52,460 bases of DNA from Alcanivorax sp. UBA4485 (GTDB lineage Bacteria; Pseudomonadota; Gammaproteobacteria; Pseudomonadales; Alcanivoracaceae): assembly GCA_002389055.1 (NCBI GenBank), contig DGNT01000020.1:1-52460 (forward strand), written 5' to 3'. Every line of letters begins with the position of its first letter. Position 1 is the first letter of the stretch. The translations under genes were made by a program, and so were the position numbers. Below are positions 19,470 through 27,446 of this stretch, piece after piece. Under the pieces are notes generated by a model that made no database searches, had not been told where the DNA came from, and saw nothing but the letters and a program-made list of their open reading frames with translations.

Positions 19470-19881
19470 CGCCTGCTCGACCACCGCGACCACCAGCGGC
19501 GGCGACGACAGCGCCGACCGCCTGCGGCTGGCGGAGAACGCCTACCAGGAAGGCTTGTTCGTCGAAGCAGAGTCCTATTACCGGGAGCTGGTAGCCGACA
19601 ATCCGGATCTCTATCAGGGCTGGTTCAGGCTCGGCAATATCTATGCGCGCAGTGGTCAGCTCGACGCCGCCATCACCATGTATGAGCGTTGCATGGACCT
19701 GGATCCGGATCAGGCGCGCGCCTGGTACAACCTGGCGCTGGTACGCACACGGCAATCCCTGCGCACCCTAGCCGACGCCGAGCAGCGGTTCGTCGATAAC
19801 CCCGCGGACCAGCGCCGTATTGCCCTGTTGCGCGAGAGGCTGGTGGAGGCGCTCACCGGCGACCGCGAGGAGGCCCGGTAA
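19429..19881 (+). CDS. tadD: TadD-like TPR lipoprotein
   Basis: Predicted lipoprotein of 150 residues: signal peptide with lipobox 'LSAC' (Cys16) and then TPR repeats ('AENAYQEGLFVEAESYY', 'GWFRLGNIYARSGQLDAAI', 'ARAWYNLAL'). TadD acts as a pilotin or scaffold that helps the secretin assemble in the outer membrane. It is shorter than typical TadD (about 250 residues). An AAGGAG site inside the DUF192 gene supports ATG 19429. The stop overlaps the next start by one base. Confidence 0.82.
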   Translation: MYRLCLLMLVAALSACSTTATTSGGDDSADRLRLAENAYQEGLFVEAESYYRELVADNPDLYQGWFRLGNIYARSGQLDAAITMYERCMDLDPDQARAWYNLALVRTRQSLRTLADAEQRFVDNPADQRRIALLRERLVEALTGDREEAR

Positions 19882-20672
19882 TGCGCCGGCGCGCTCAGAA
19901 CGGGCAAGCCTTGGCGGAGATGCTGATTACCTTCGCCTGGGGCGTGCCGCTGTTGCTGGCGATTATTCAACTCGGCCTGATGTACCGCGCCAAGGCGACA
20001 CTGAACGACGCCACCTTTCGGGCCGCCCGCGCGGGCAGTCTTCACCACGCCTATACCAGTGACATGAAACGCGAGCTGGTGCGCGGCATGGTTCCCACCC
20101 TGTACGCGGTGGTGCCCGGTGAGACACCCAGCCTGGCGGTTTACACGGCGCGGCGCACCGCACTGGAAGCCTTGTACGGCAACGCCGCCCATCCTATCGC
20201 CAGGGTGGAGGTAGTGTCCCCCACCGCGCAGGGATTCCGCGAGTTGGCCCGGCCCGCCTGGGGGCTGACCAGCGATTGCGGGCGCGGCGGCTGCCCCAAT
20301 AACGGGGATTTTCGCGAAGTGGCAAGGGACGAACGTCTCTACGAAATCCCCAATGACAATCTTGAGCAACGCCCCACCACCCTGGTGGATGTGGGCGGTC
20401 GCAAAATTAATGTGCAGGACGCCAACCTTCTTAAGATCCGCACCGTCTGGTGTCAGGAAATGCAGGTGCCGGGCATTAACAAGTTGATCTGGGAGACGGT
20501 CAATCTGAGCGGCCTGATGAACTCCAGTGATTGGCGTCGTTGCCGTTTGCTGCAGGCCGCGCAAGGCGGCTATTACTTCCCACTTTCCAGCCACGCGGTG
20601 GTGCGTATGCAGACGCCGGTGCGCTGCCAGGGTAACCCCCAAGGAAACACTCGTTGCCAAAATCTGAGGTAG
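19881..20672 (+). CDS. TadE-like pseudopilin
   Basis: The 263-residue protein has a basic leader (MRRRAQNG), then QALAEM and a hydrophobic helix (about 14-36), the TadE layout with Glu at +5 after the predicted Gly8 cleavage site. 'LNDATFRAARAGS' after the helix matches the TadE conserved start. The C-terminal domain (about 60-263) is unusually long for TadE and holds six or more Cys that could pair in the periplasm. It overlaps the tadD stop by one base and is followed by the OmpA-type gene after 3 bases. Confidence 0.78.
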   Translation: MRRRAQNGQALAEMLITFAWGVPLLLAIIQLGLMYRAKATLNDATFRAARAGSLHHAYTSDMKRELVRGMVPTLYAVVPGETPSLAVYTARRTALEALYGNAAHPIARVEVVSPTAQGFRELARPAWGLTSDCGRGGCPNNGDFREVARDERLYEIPNDNLEQRPTTLVDVGGRKINVQDANLLKIRTVWCQEMQVPGINKLIWETVNLSGLMNSSDWRRCRLLQAAQGGYYFPLSSHAVVRMQTPVRCQGNPQGNTRCQNLR

Positions 20673-20675
20673 AGC

Positions 20676-21626
20676 ATGTTTAAGCGAACCTGGCCCGTAT
20701 GGGCTTTTCTGGCCCTGGCGGGCACCGCTCAGGCGTTGCAGGCGCCTGCATTTTTCAACCATGAAACGGTGATCGACAGCCGTTACCAGACTCAGGCCGC
20801 GAGAACCCTGCAGACCGCGCCGGTGCGCTATATCGATGAAGAGCATCGGCAAGGTTACGCCTCCGGCGGCGAGATCGAGGTCAGTGGCCGGATACGCCGG
20901 TTTGTCTTGGATCATCCCCGTGCCGACAGCGATCTCAGCATCGTCGCTCACTATCGCGATCGGCTGCGCGCCGCCGGTTACCGGATTGCCTACCAATGCG
21001 ATCGCGGTGACTGCGGTGACGCCCCGGGTTGGCGGCTTCTGCTGGGTGACGGCGTGGTCGGCGACACCGGCGCGCAGCATTACCTGTTGGCTCACAGAGG
21101 CGATCGCGCGGAGCGGGGTGAGTACGTGGCGGTGTACGTGAATGAGATCGACGATCTGCCGCGCAGCGTGGTGCTGAGCGTGGAGCAGGGCCGTCTTGAT
21201 CGGGTGCGGTCATTGCCGGCGGAGGGCGAACGGCACCGTCTGTTCTATTCGCTCAACGACACCCGCTTGTCGCTGCGTGATCGTCTCGCCCTGGGCCGCG
21301 TGGCGGCCAGACTCCGTGACAATCCGGACGTGCGGGTGGAGATCACCGGGTTCGCCGACGGTGACGCCGATCAGACCGGTCTCCAGGAAACCAATCAATC
21401 CTTGGCGCGCCGCCGTGCCGACCTGGTGGCCGCGTTGCTGGCCGATCAGCTCACTGAGTCCGCCGCCGCGCGGGTTATCAACCACGGTGGCCAGGTTCGT
21501 GTCCCCGAGCCGGGCCAGCAACCCGGGCAATGGCGCCGAGTGGATCTGAGCTTGCAGCGCGTCGCATCCGACGACCAAACCACCCCCTCGCAAGGAGAGC
21601 AAGACGATGACAGCAACCCGGTGTAA
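20676..21626 (+). CDS. DUF4892-OmpA-like exported protein
   Basis: The 316-residue protein has a signal peptide (to about residue 20, AQA-L), a DUF4892-like N-terminal domain ('YRIAYQCDRGDCG', with a Cys pair) and an OmpA-type peptidoglycan-binding C-terminus ('LRDNPDVRVEITGFADGDAD ... LARRRADLVAALL' in outline). It probably sits in the periplasm and grips peptidoglycan, which would anchor the pilus machine to the wall (inference). The end overlaps the following lipoprotein gene by 20 bases. Confidence 0.8.
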   Translation: MFKRTWPVWAFLALAGTAQALQAPAFFNHETVIDSRYQTQAARTLQTAPVRYIDEEHRQGYASGGEIEVSGRIRRFVLDHPRADSDLSIVAHYRDRLRAAGYRIAYQCDRGDCGDAPGWRLLLGDGVVGDTGAQHYLLAHRGDRAERGEYVAVYVNEIDDLPRSVVLSVEQGRLDRVRSLPAEGERHRLFYSLNDTRLSLRDRLALGRVAARLRDNPDVRVEITGFADGDADQTGLQETNQSLARRRADLVAALLADQLTESAAARVINHGGQVRVPEPGQQPGQWRRVDLSLQRVASDDQTTPSQGEQDDDSNPV

Positions 21627-22788
21627 CCAAGGCGTGTCGGCAACCGGCACGATGCTTCTGCTGGCAGCCCTGTTGACCGCCTGCGGCGGTGGCGGTGGAG
21701 GAAGCGGCGGCGGGGGCTCGGCGCCCGGAGGCGGCGACGGCGGTGGTGGCGAACTGCCGCGCACGCTCAGCAAACTGCCCGCCGCCAAGTTCAGTGATGA
21801 GGAAACCGTCGCTCTGCTGGCGCCGGGTTCGGCGTTTGGGGACACCGTGGGTTTGACGCTCTCCGGGCTGGCGTTCTTCGGAGAGGTCGGCGGCGTGGCC
21901 GACAGCCGGGTGTTGCAAACCCAGGCCTGCGGCGACGCCGGCCGCATCGAGTTCCTGTTTCGCCGCGACGAGGCGGTCCAGTCGCCGTACAACGGCGGGC
22001 TGTTCGATATGGTTGCCACCGACGACCAGAACTGCCAGGAAGGCGATCTCAACAACACCACTTCTTTCGCCCAGACCACCACCGACGGCGAGCGCCGCAT
22101 TGCCTATCCGGTGAGCGGCGAGGGCAGCGGCGACCCGGGCAGTGCTCAGGTATTCGTCGGCTACGAACGCTCCGGCACCGGGCTGGACGACCCCTTCCAC
22201 GTATCTCTGCAAACCGAGAGCGGTGGCTTTGAATGGTCGCGCTATTGGGACGGCCACATCCGCGTAGAGCGCGGCAGCGCCGCCGACAGCCGCCTCGGCG
22301 ACGGCGGCGGCGACACCCGGCTCTATCAGGTCAGCCGGCAACGCACCGGCGGCATCGGCTACGACCTGCAAACCGGTAGCGGCGCGGACGACCGCTTCCA
22401 GCTCCAGTTCCAGGCGATCGATGAGCGCTCCGCGTCCCGGTACCGGGAAGAAAACTATCAAGGGGTTTACGGACGTCGCATGTTGAATGCCTCCGGCGAG
22501 CCGCTGGGCGGCGAGTGCCCGGCGGGGCGCTTTCAGGTGGAAACCAGCCAGCCTTTGATCGTGGATATCCCCGACGACGATGATTCGGAGCTATTCCTGT
22601 TCGGCGATAGCCAGTACATCGTCTCAGGCGGCCTGGCCATGGAAGACGATGCGGGTAATACCGCCCAGGTGGTCTATGATGGGGTTGCCGGTACCGTTTC
22701 CGTGACATTGAATGGCGGATCGGCGCAAGTGTTCGACTACCAGACCTTGAGCGAGGCCTGGCGGACGCGCTGCTCACCGGCACCTTGA
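21607..22788 (+). CDS. Gly-rich-tethered lipoprotein closing the Tad-like operon
   Basis: Predicted lipoprotein of 393 residues: signal peptide with lipobox 'LTAC' (Cys26), a long Gly/Ser tether (about residues 27-50) and a beta-rich domain with few Cys. I do not recognise the family. The start lies inside the end of the DUF4892-OmpA gene, so it belongs to the same transcript, and it is the last gene before a change of theme. A surface-exposed adhesin or tip-like role would fit but is only a guess. Confidence 0.65.
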   Translation: MTATRCNQGVSATGTMLLLAALLTACGGGGGGSGGGGSAPGGGDGGGGELPRTLSKLPAAKFSDEETVALLAPGSAFGDTVGLTLSGLAFFGEVGGVADSRVLQTQACGDAGRIEFLFRRDEAVQSPYNGGLFDMVATDDQNCQEGDLNNTTSFAQTTTDGERRIAYPVSGEGSGDPGSAQVFVGYERSGTGLDDPFHVSLQTESGGFEWSRYWDGHIRVERGSAADSRLGDGGGDTRLYQVSRQRTGGIGYDLQTGSGADDRFQLQFQAIDERSASRYREENYQGVYGRRMLNASGEPLGGECPAGRFQVETSQPLIVDIPDDDDSELFLFGDSQYIVSGGLAMEDDAGNTAQVVYDGVAGTVSVTLNGGSAQVFDYQTLSEAWRTRCSPAP

Positions 22789-22823
22789 TACGGACGCCGT
22801 TCCATCGATAAGGGAGAAGGTCC

Positions 22824-23300
22824 ATGAGTCTTTTCGACTACAAGGCACGCACGCTCAACGGCGAGGAAAAGCCCCTCTCCGACTACAAGGGCAAGGTTTT
22901 ACTGGTGGTGAACACCGCCAGCAAGTGCGGCTTCACGCCGCAATACGAAGGGCTACAGAAGTTGTACGCCAACTTTTCCGACCGCGGGCTGGAAGTGCTC
23001 GGTTTCCCCTGCAACCAGTTTGGTCGCCAGGAGCCCGGCGAGGCGCCGGAGATCGGGGCTTTCTGCGAAAAGAACTACGGTGTGTCGTTTCCGATGTTCG
23101 AGAAGGTGGATGTGAACGGGGAGAACGCCCATCCGGTGTTCAAGTTTCTGAAATCGGAGTCGCCGGGCCTGCTGGGCACCGAGGCGATCAAATGGAACTT
23201 CACCAAGTTTCTGATCGACCGTGACGGCAATGTGGTGAAGCGCTACGCGCCGAAAGACAAGCCGGAAAAGCTCGCCGATGACATCGAGGCGCTGCTCTAA
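22824..23300 (+). CDS. Glutathione peroxidase family protein
   Basis: Reduces hydrogen peroxide or lipid peroxides with thiols; bacterial Cys-type members often use thioredoxin. The 158-residue protein shows 'NTASKCGFTPQY' with the peroxidatic Cys35 (Cys, not selenocysteine), 'LGFPCNQFGRQEPG' and 'KWNFTKFLID' with the catalytic Trp and Asn. No signal peptide, so cytoplasmic. A GGGAGAAGG site precedes the ATG. It converges with the hemolysin-III gene with a 6-base gap. Confidence 0.93.
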   Translation: MSLFDYKARTLNGEEKPLSDYKGKVLLVVNTASKCGFTPQYEGLQKLYANFSDRGLEVLGFPCNQFGRQEPGEAPEIGAFCEKNYGVSFPMFEKVDVNGENAHPVFKFLKSESPGLLGTEAIKWNFTKFLIDRDGNVVKRYAPKDKPEKLADDIEALL

Positions 23301-23306
23301 AGCGCT

Positions 23307-23984
23307 TCAGGCCGGCAGGACCGCGTAGTAAATCGCGAAGAAGTGGCACACGCTGCCGCCCACCACGAACAGGTGCCAGATGGCGTGGTTGTACGGCATC
23401 CGGTTGGCCAGATAAAACACCACGCCGGCGGTATAAGTGATGCCGCCGGCGAGCAGCAGCCAGAAGCCCAGCGGGCTGACCGTGTCGATTAATTCCCCGG
23501 ACGCGAACATCACCAGCCAGCCCATGGCCAGATAGATACCCACCCGCGCCAGCTTGTAACGGTTACCGAACCGCAGCTTCAGTATGATCCCGGTGAACGC
23601 CAGCCCCCAGATCACAGCGAACAGGGTCCAGCCCACCGTGCCGCGCATGTTGACCAGCAGAAACGGCGTATAGGTGCCCGCGATCAGCGCGAAAATGGCG
23701 CAGTGGTCCAGCATCTTGTAGGCCGCCCGCCAGTGCGGGCGGCGGCTGCCGTGGTAGAGCATGCTGGCGCCGTACAGCAACGCCAGGCTGGCGCCGAACA
23801 CACTGAACGAGACGATCTTCCAGGGATCGCCCTGGACGCTGGCCGACGCCACCAGCACCGAGGTGCCGGCGATGCTCAGCAGCAGGCCGATCGCGTGGGT
23901 AAGGCTGTTGATCACCTCTTCGACCAGAGGATAGTCCGTCTGCTCAGCGGCCGAAGACGCGGAGGACGTGGAAGGTGCCGTCAT
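23307..23984 (-). CDS. trhA: Hemolysin III / PAQR-family membrane protein TrhA
   Basis: Integral membrane protein of 225 residues with seven predicted helices. PAQR family hallmarks are visible: 'NSLTHAIGLLLS' near the N-terminus, 'LYHGSRRPHWRAAYKMLDHCAIF' in the middle (key residues YHGS and LDH) and 'HAIWHLFVVGGSVCHF' near the end, with the conserved His residues of the proposed metal site. Bacterial TrhA is linked to membrane fluidity control. It runs divergently from dps; two inverted repeats lie in the shared region. Confidence 0.9.
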   Translation of the reverse strand: MTAPSTSSASSAAEQTDYPLVEEVINSLTHAIGLLLSIAGTSVLVASASVQGDPWKIVSFSVFGASLALLYGASMLYHGSRRPHWRAAYKMLDHCAIFALIAGTYTPFLLVNMRGTVGWTLFAVIWGLAFTGIILKLRFGNRYKLARVGIYLAMGWLVMFASGELIDTVSPLGFWLLLAGGITYTAGVVFYLANRMPYNHAIWHLFVVGGSVCHFFAIYYAVLPA

Positions 23985-24019
23985 AGAGGAGCCTCGCGCA
24001 TATTGGATGTCGCCGTTCC

Positions 24020-24039
24020 AGCTTGTATTGCATCAAGCT
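24020..24039. promoter_or_regulatory. Inverted repeat between trhA and dps
   Basis: AGCTTG and CAAGCT are perfect 6-bp arms around an 8-base spacer, upstream of dps and 36 bases from the trhA start. A TATACA at 24048-24053 downstream could be a -10 element. It has the form of a dimer operator; the regulator is not identifiable. Confidence 0.4.
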
Positions 24040-24082
24040 ATAAGGAGTATACAGAAAATGAGTTCGCGGTCCCGGACACAAG

Positions 24083-24100
24083 CGCTTAGCGTAGTAAGCG
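24083..24100. repeat. Inverted repeat in the dps leader
   Basis: CGCTTA and TAAGCG surround a 6-base spacer, 40 bases before the dps start. It could be an operator or an mRNA hairpin; the sequence does not decide. Confidence 0.35.
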
Positions 24101-24139
24101 TTAAAGTTCAGTCCGGCATCTATCGCAAAGGAGAGCACC

Positions 24140-24589
24140 ATGATTGAACACAGCAAAGAAGTTTCCCAGGAGCTGAGCAAACTGCTCGCCGAGAGTTATA
24201 CCCTCTATTTGAAAACCCACAATTACCACTGGAACGTCACCGGTCCGATGTTCCACAGCCTGCATCTTTTGTTCGAAGAGCAATACACCGAGCTGGCCAC
24301 GGCGGTGGACAAGATTGCCGAGCGCATTCGCGCCCTGGGTGACAAGGCTCCGGGCAGCTACGCCGCCTTTGCCCGTCTGTCCTCGGTGGAGGACGCGGAA
24401 GGCGACCCGGATGCGGCGGAAATGCTGAAAACGCTCACCGGCGACCATCGCATCGTGGCGGAGCGCGCCAACAAGGTGCTCAAGCTGGCCGCCAGCCACG
24501 AGGACGAGGGTACGGCGGCGATCGCCAGCGAGCGTATTGAGATCCACGAGAAGGCCGCCTGGATGCTGTCCGCCCACCTGGGCGATTAA
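24140..24589 (+). CDS. dps: Dps family DNA-binding ferritin-like protein
   Basis: Forms a 12-subunit shell that stores iron using hydrogen peroxide as oxidant and shields DNA. The 149-residue protein contains the ferroxidase motif 'KTHNYHWNVTGPMFHSLHLLFEEQYTEL' (key residues: HNYHW, FHSLH, and the following Glu) typical of Dps. The N-terminal tail is short, so strong DNA binding is not certain. A good AAGGAG site precedes the ATG. Neighbours are peroxide-defence genes, and the stop overlaps the OxyR-like site of the next gene. Confidence 0.92.
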   Translation: MIEHSKEVSQELSKLLAESYTLYLKTHNYHWNVTGPMFHSLHLLFEEQYTELATAVDKIAERIRALGDKAPGSYAAFARLSSVEDAEGDPDAAEMLKTLTGDHRIVAERANKVLKLAASHEDEGTAAIASERIEIHEKAAWMLSAHLGD

Positions 24590-24625
24590 TAGCTAAGAGC
24601 TATTCTTCGTATAGAGACTATCCGT
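24589..24625 (+). promoter_or_regulatory. Predicted OxyR binding site
   Basis: The OxyR consensus is ATAG-N7-CTAT-N7-ATAG-N7-CTAT. Here ATAG (24589-24592), CTAT (24600-24603) and ATAG (24611-24614) are perfect and correctly spaced; the fourth element is CCGT (24622-24625), matching 2 of 4. The first 15 bases also match the inner consensus (T at 6, A at 10). A possible -10 TATCAT lies at 24649-24654 with a poor -35, as expected for an activated promoter. The target would be the peroxiredoxin-glutaredoxin gene. Confidence 0.75.
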
Positions 24626-24705
24626 TTTATTGATCGGGACCCGGTGCCTATCATGCCCGCATCAATCAGCCACATTCCGATGCACCGAACAGGAGGAAGT
24701 CATTA

Positions 24706-25446
24706 ATGTTGGAGAATCGTGAAGGCCAGAACGTACCTGAAGTCACCTTCCGCACCCGCGAAGGCAATGAGTGGAAAGACGTCACTACCAAGGACCTGTT
24801 CGCGGGCAAGAACGTGGTGGTGTTCGCCCTGCCTGGCGCGTTCACACCGACCTGTTCGTCCACACACCTGCCGCGTTACAACGAACTGGCACCGGTGTTC
24901 AAAGCCAACGGCATCGATGAAATTATCTGCCTGTCCGTGAACGACGGCTTTGTGATGAACGCCTGGGCCGGCGATCAGGACGCCAACAACATCCGCTTTA
25001 TCCCGGATGGTAACGGCGAGTTCAGCGAAAAGATGGGCATGCTGGTCGGTAAGCAGGACCTGGGCTTCGGCCCGCGCAGCTGGCGCTATTCCATGCTGGT
25101 GAAAGATGGCGTGATCGAAAAGATGTTCATCGAGCCGGAGAAGCCCGGCGACCCGTTCGAAGTGTCCGACGCCGACACCATGCTGACGCACATCAACGGC
25201 GAAGCGTCCTTGCCCCAGCGAGTGACGATCTTCACCAAGCCGGGCTGCCCGCACTGCACCCGCGCCAAGCGTGAGCTGCGTGACGCCGGCTACAAGTTCG
25301 AGGAAATCGAGCTGGGCAACCGTGGCCTGAGCTACAGCACCCTGGCCGCCGTCACCGGCGCCGGCACCACCCCGCAGGTGTACATCGAAGGCCAGCGCAT
25401 CGGTGGCGCCGACGAGCTGAGCGACTGGCTCAAAGCCACCGCCTGA
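24706..25446 (+). CDS. Peroxiredoxin-glutaredoxin fusion peroxidase
   Basis: Hybrid peroxidase that reduces peroxides with glutathione, the fused glutaredoxin regenerating the peroxiredoxin. The N-terminal domain (about 1-165) is a Prx5-type peroxiredoxin with 'PGAFTPTCSSTHL', peroxidatic Cys50. The C-terminal domain (about 170-246) is a glutaredoxin with CPHC at 181-184 and the 'TTPQVYIEGQRIGG' glutathione-binding loop. Total length of 246 matches the known family. An AGGAGG site precedes ATG 24706. It follows a predicted OxyR site and ends at a terminator at 25539-25563. Confidence 0.95.
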   Translation: MLENREGQNVPEVTFRTREGNEWKDVTTKDLFAGKNVVVFALPGAFTPTCSSTHLPRYNELAPVFKANGIDEIICLSVNDGFVMNAWAGDQDANNIRFIPDGNGEFSEKMGMLVGKQDLGFGPRSWRYSMLVKDGVIEKMFIEPEKPGDPFEVSDADTMLTHINGEASLPQRVTIFTKPGCPHCTRAKRELRDAGYKFEEIELGNRGLSYSTLAAVTGAGTTPQVYIEGQRIGGADELSDWLKATA

Positions 25447-25538
25447 ACCCCATTACGCGCTCACCGTAATGCTCAACCCGGGGCAAAAGGATGTGCCCCC
25501 GGGCGCGGGCTCGACCCGCGCCATGATCTTCCCCAACT

Positions 25539-25563
25539 GGCCGGCTCCCCGCCGGCCTTTTTT
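25539..25563 (+). terminator. Rho-independent terminator after the peroxiredoxin-glutaredoxin gene
   Basis: A perfect 7-bp stem (GGCCGGC at 25539-25545, GCCGGCC at 25551-25557) with a 5-base loop is followed by six T. A second strong hairpin (8-bp stem, 25502-25522) lies just before it without a T run. Confidence 0.88.
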
Positions 25564-25728
25564 ATGCGCCGCTGTTGCGGTCTCCGGGCGGGCCACGCAC
25601 GGATAAAAAAATGGCACAACCGGCCCTGGAGTGTCCGGGGTGCGCTGGCCCATATTGACGGTCATTACTCAAGGTTCCCGTGCATCGTCGCTCAGCCGGC
25701 GATCACCGCAACAGGGAAGATAATTGCT

Positions 25729-26619
25729 ATGAACGCCAAAGCCCCGGTTTCACCGAACCAGCCGCGCCGTACCTCTCAACGCACCAACGGCAGCGACATC
25801 CAGCCCCGGCGCATGGATTTCCAGTTCGACCCGGACATGCCGCGCTACTGGTTCGCCGGCGATCAGTTCAAGACCCTTTTGCTGACCGCGTTATCCTGCA
25901 CCTTCCCGGAAGGGGAGCGCTTCTTCGTGCGCTCGGTGCGCCACTACCAGAAGCGGATCACCGACCCAGAACTGCGCGAGCGCGTGAAAGGGTTTATCGG
26001 CCAGGAGGCGCACCACGGCAACGAGCACGAGCACTTCAACACCTTCATGGAGAGCAAGGGTGTGCCCACTCAAAAGGTGCACGATTACGTCCATGAGGGC
26101 ATGAAGTGGATGGCCAAGAAGTTCTCGCCGGAACGCCAGCTCGCCAAGACCTGCGCCCTGGAGCACTTCACCGCCATGCTCGCCGAGCTGATGCTTGAGG
26201 AGCCGGAGTTCCTGGAGGGCATGGACGAGCGCATGCTGCCGCTGTGGCTGTGGCACGCGGTGGAGGAAAGCGAGCACAAGGCCGTGGCCTTCGACGTGTA
26301 CGCCGACCAGGTAGGCAGCTACTGGGTGCGCACTTCGGAGATGGCGCTGACCACGGTGGAATTCATCGGCTTCACCATTTTCCATTACATCCAGCTGCGA
26401 CAGGGCATGGACGACAAGCGCGATCTGCGCTCGGTGGCTAACGGTCTGAACTGGCTGCTCGGCCGCCCCGGCTGGCTGCGCCGGCTGGGCCGCTCCTACG
26501 CCGCCTACTACAAGCCGTCGTTCCACCCGGAAAAGAAAGACAGCCGCGCGGTGCGCGAGCGCGCTCTGGCGCAGTTGGCGGAGATGCTGGACCGGCCTGA
26601 ACTGGCCCCGCCCCGCTAA
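25729..26619 (+). CDS. Predicted metal-dependent hydrolase (PF10118 family)
   Basis: The 296-residue protein matches the 'predicted metal-dependent hydrolase' family: 'FPEGERFFVRSVRHY', 'FIGQEAHHGNEHEHFN' in part (EAHHGNEH is the key metal-ligand stretch), 'LEHFTAML' and 'WHAVEESEHKAVAFDVY' (key residues WHAVEESEHK). The spaced Glu/His pairs look like a ferritin-like di-iron site, so an oxygenase or desaturase-type activity is as plausible as hydrolysis. No signal peptide. The chosen ATG is the first after the terminator; the upstream ribosome site (GGGAAGA) is moderate. Its end faces the MscS gene. Confidence 0.8.
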   Translation: MNAKAPVSPNQPRRTSQRTNGSDIQPRRMDFQFDPDMPRYWFAGDQFKTLLLTALSCTFPEGERFFVRSVRHYQKRITDPELRERVKGFIGQEAHHGNEHEHFNTFMESKGVPTQKVHDYVHEGMKWMAKKFSPERQLAKTCALEHFTAMLAELMLEEPEFLEGMDERMLPLWLWHAVEESEHKAVAFDVYADQVGSYWVRTSEMALTTVEFIGFTIFHYIQLRQGMDDKRDLRSVANGLNWLLGRPGWLRRLGRSYAAYYKPSFHPEKKDSRAVRERALAQLAEMLDRPELAPPR

Positions 26620-26627
26620 CGCCCTGC

Positions 26628-27446
26628 TCAGTCGCGCAGTATCCGTGGCCGGGGAATTCCCTGGTCGCGGAACAGCGCGGTGACCCGCAACACCACATCG
26701 CTCTGAAACGCTTTCTCGTAGCGCACGTCCAGCACATACGCTTTGGAGCGGAACCGCACCGCCAGGGCGTGGCCGATTTCCACCTCTTCAATGGCGAACG
26801 TCACCGGTTTTTTCAGGTAGGCATAGCGGCTGGTGACGATCACTTCCTCGATAATGCCACGTACCCGTTCCAGATCCGCCTGCACCGACACATGGAAGTC
26901 GGTCACCACCATCATGTCCAGCTCGCCGGCGTTCCCCGACGCCACCACATCGGTGATGAAGCGCGCGTTGGGAATGGTCACCAGGTTGTCGTCCAGGGTT
27001 TGCACGCGCACCGCGCGCAGGCCGATGGCGACGATCTCGCCGTAAGTGTCACCGAAGCTGATGCGGTCGCCCACCTGGAACGGCCGGTCGAACAATAACA
27101 ACAGGCCGGCCACCAGCGAGGTCGCCACGTCCTTGAGCGCGAAACCCAGCGCCACCGCGATGGAGCCGGCCGCCGCCAGCATGAATTCCCGGGGCGGGTT
27201 GAGCACCCCGACAATCAGCGCGCCGGTGCCCAGGGTGTAAATCAGAAAGCCGACCAGCGTGGTGATCTGCAGGATCAGGAAGCGACGCGCCGGGACCTTG
27301 TCCATCAGCGAGCCGCTGACTTTCTGAATGCCCCAGTTCAATGCCCACAGACAGAAACCGCCGGCCACCAGCAAAAGAATGGCGTAGGCGTTGAACAGAT
27401 CGACCACCACCGCCAGGTCCGTGACAATATCGCCGCTTTCATTCAT
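26628..27446 (-). CDS. MscS family mechanosensitive ion channel
   Basis: Small-conductance type channel of 272 residues. There are three predicted membrane helices (about 15-35, 58-82 and 88-118); the third contains the Gly/Ala-rich pore helix 'SIAVALGFALKDVATSLVAG' and is followed by the MscS beta domain 'PFQVGDRISFGDTYGEI' and 'NLVTIPNARF'. The C-terminal domain is cytoplasmic. It starts within the end of the AAA ATPase gene (8-base overlap), so the two are cotranslated. A role in osmotic release is family knowledge; control by the ATPase is inference. Confidence 0.92.
   Translation of the reverse strand: MNESGDIVTDLAVVVDLFNAYAILLLVAGGFCLWALNWGIQKVSGSLMDKVPARRFLILQITTLVGFLIYTLGTGALIVGVLNPPREFMLAAAGSIAVALGFALKDVATSLVAGLLLLFDRPFQVGDRISFGDTYGEIVAIGLRAVRVQTLDDNLVTIPNARFITDVVASGNAGELDMMVVTDFHVSVQADLERVRGIIEEVIVTSRYAYLKKPVTFAIEEVEIGHALAVRFRSKAYVLDVRYEKAFQSDVVLRVTALFRDQGIPRPRILRD

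Noticed and set aside
25502..25522. Strong hairpin considered as a terminator
   Set aside because: An 8-bp stem exists but no T run follows; the true terminator is the next hairpin at 25539-25563.
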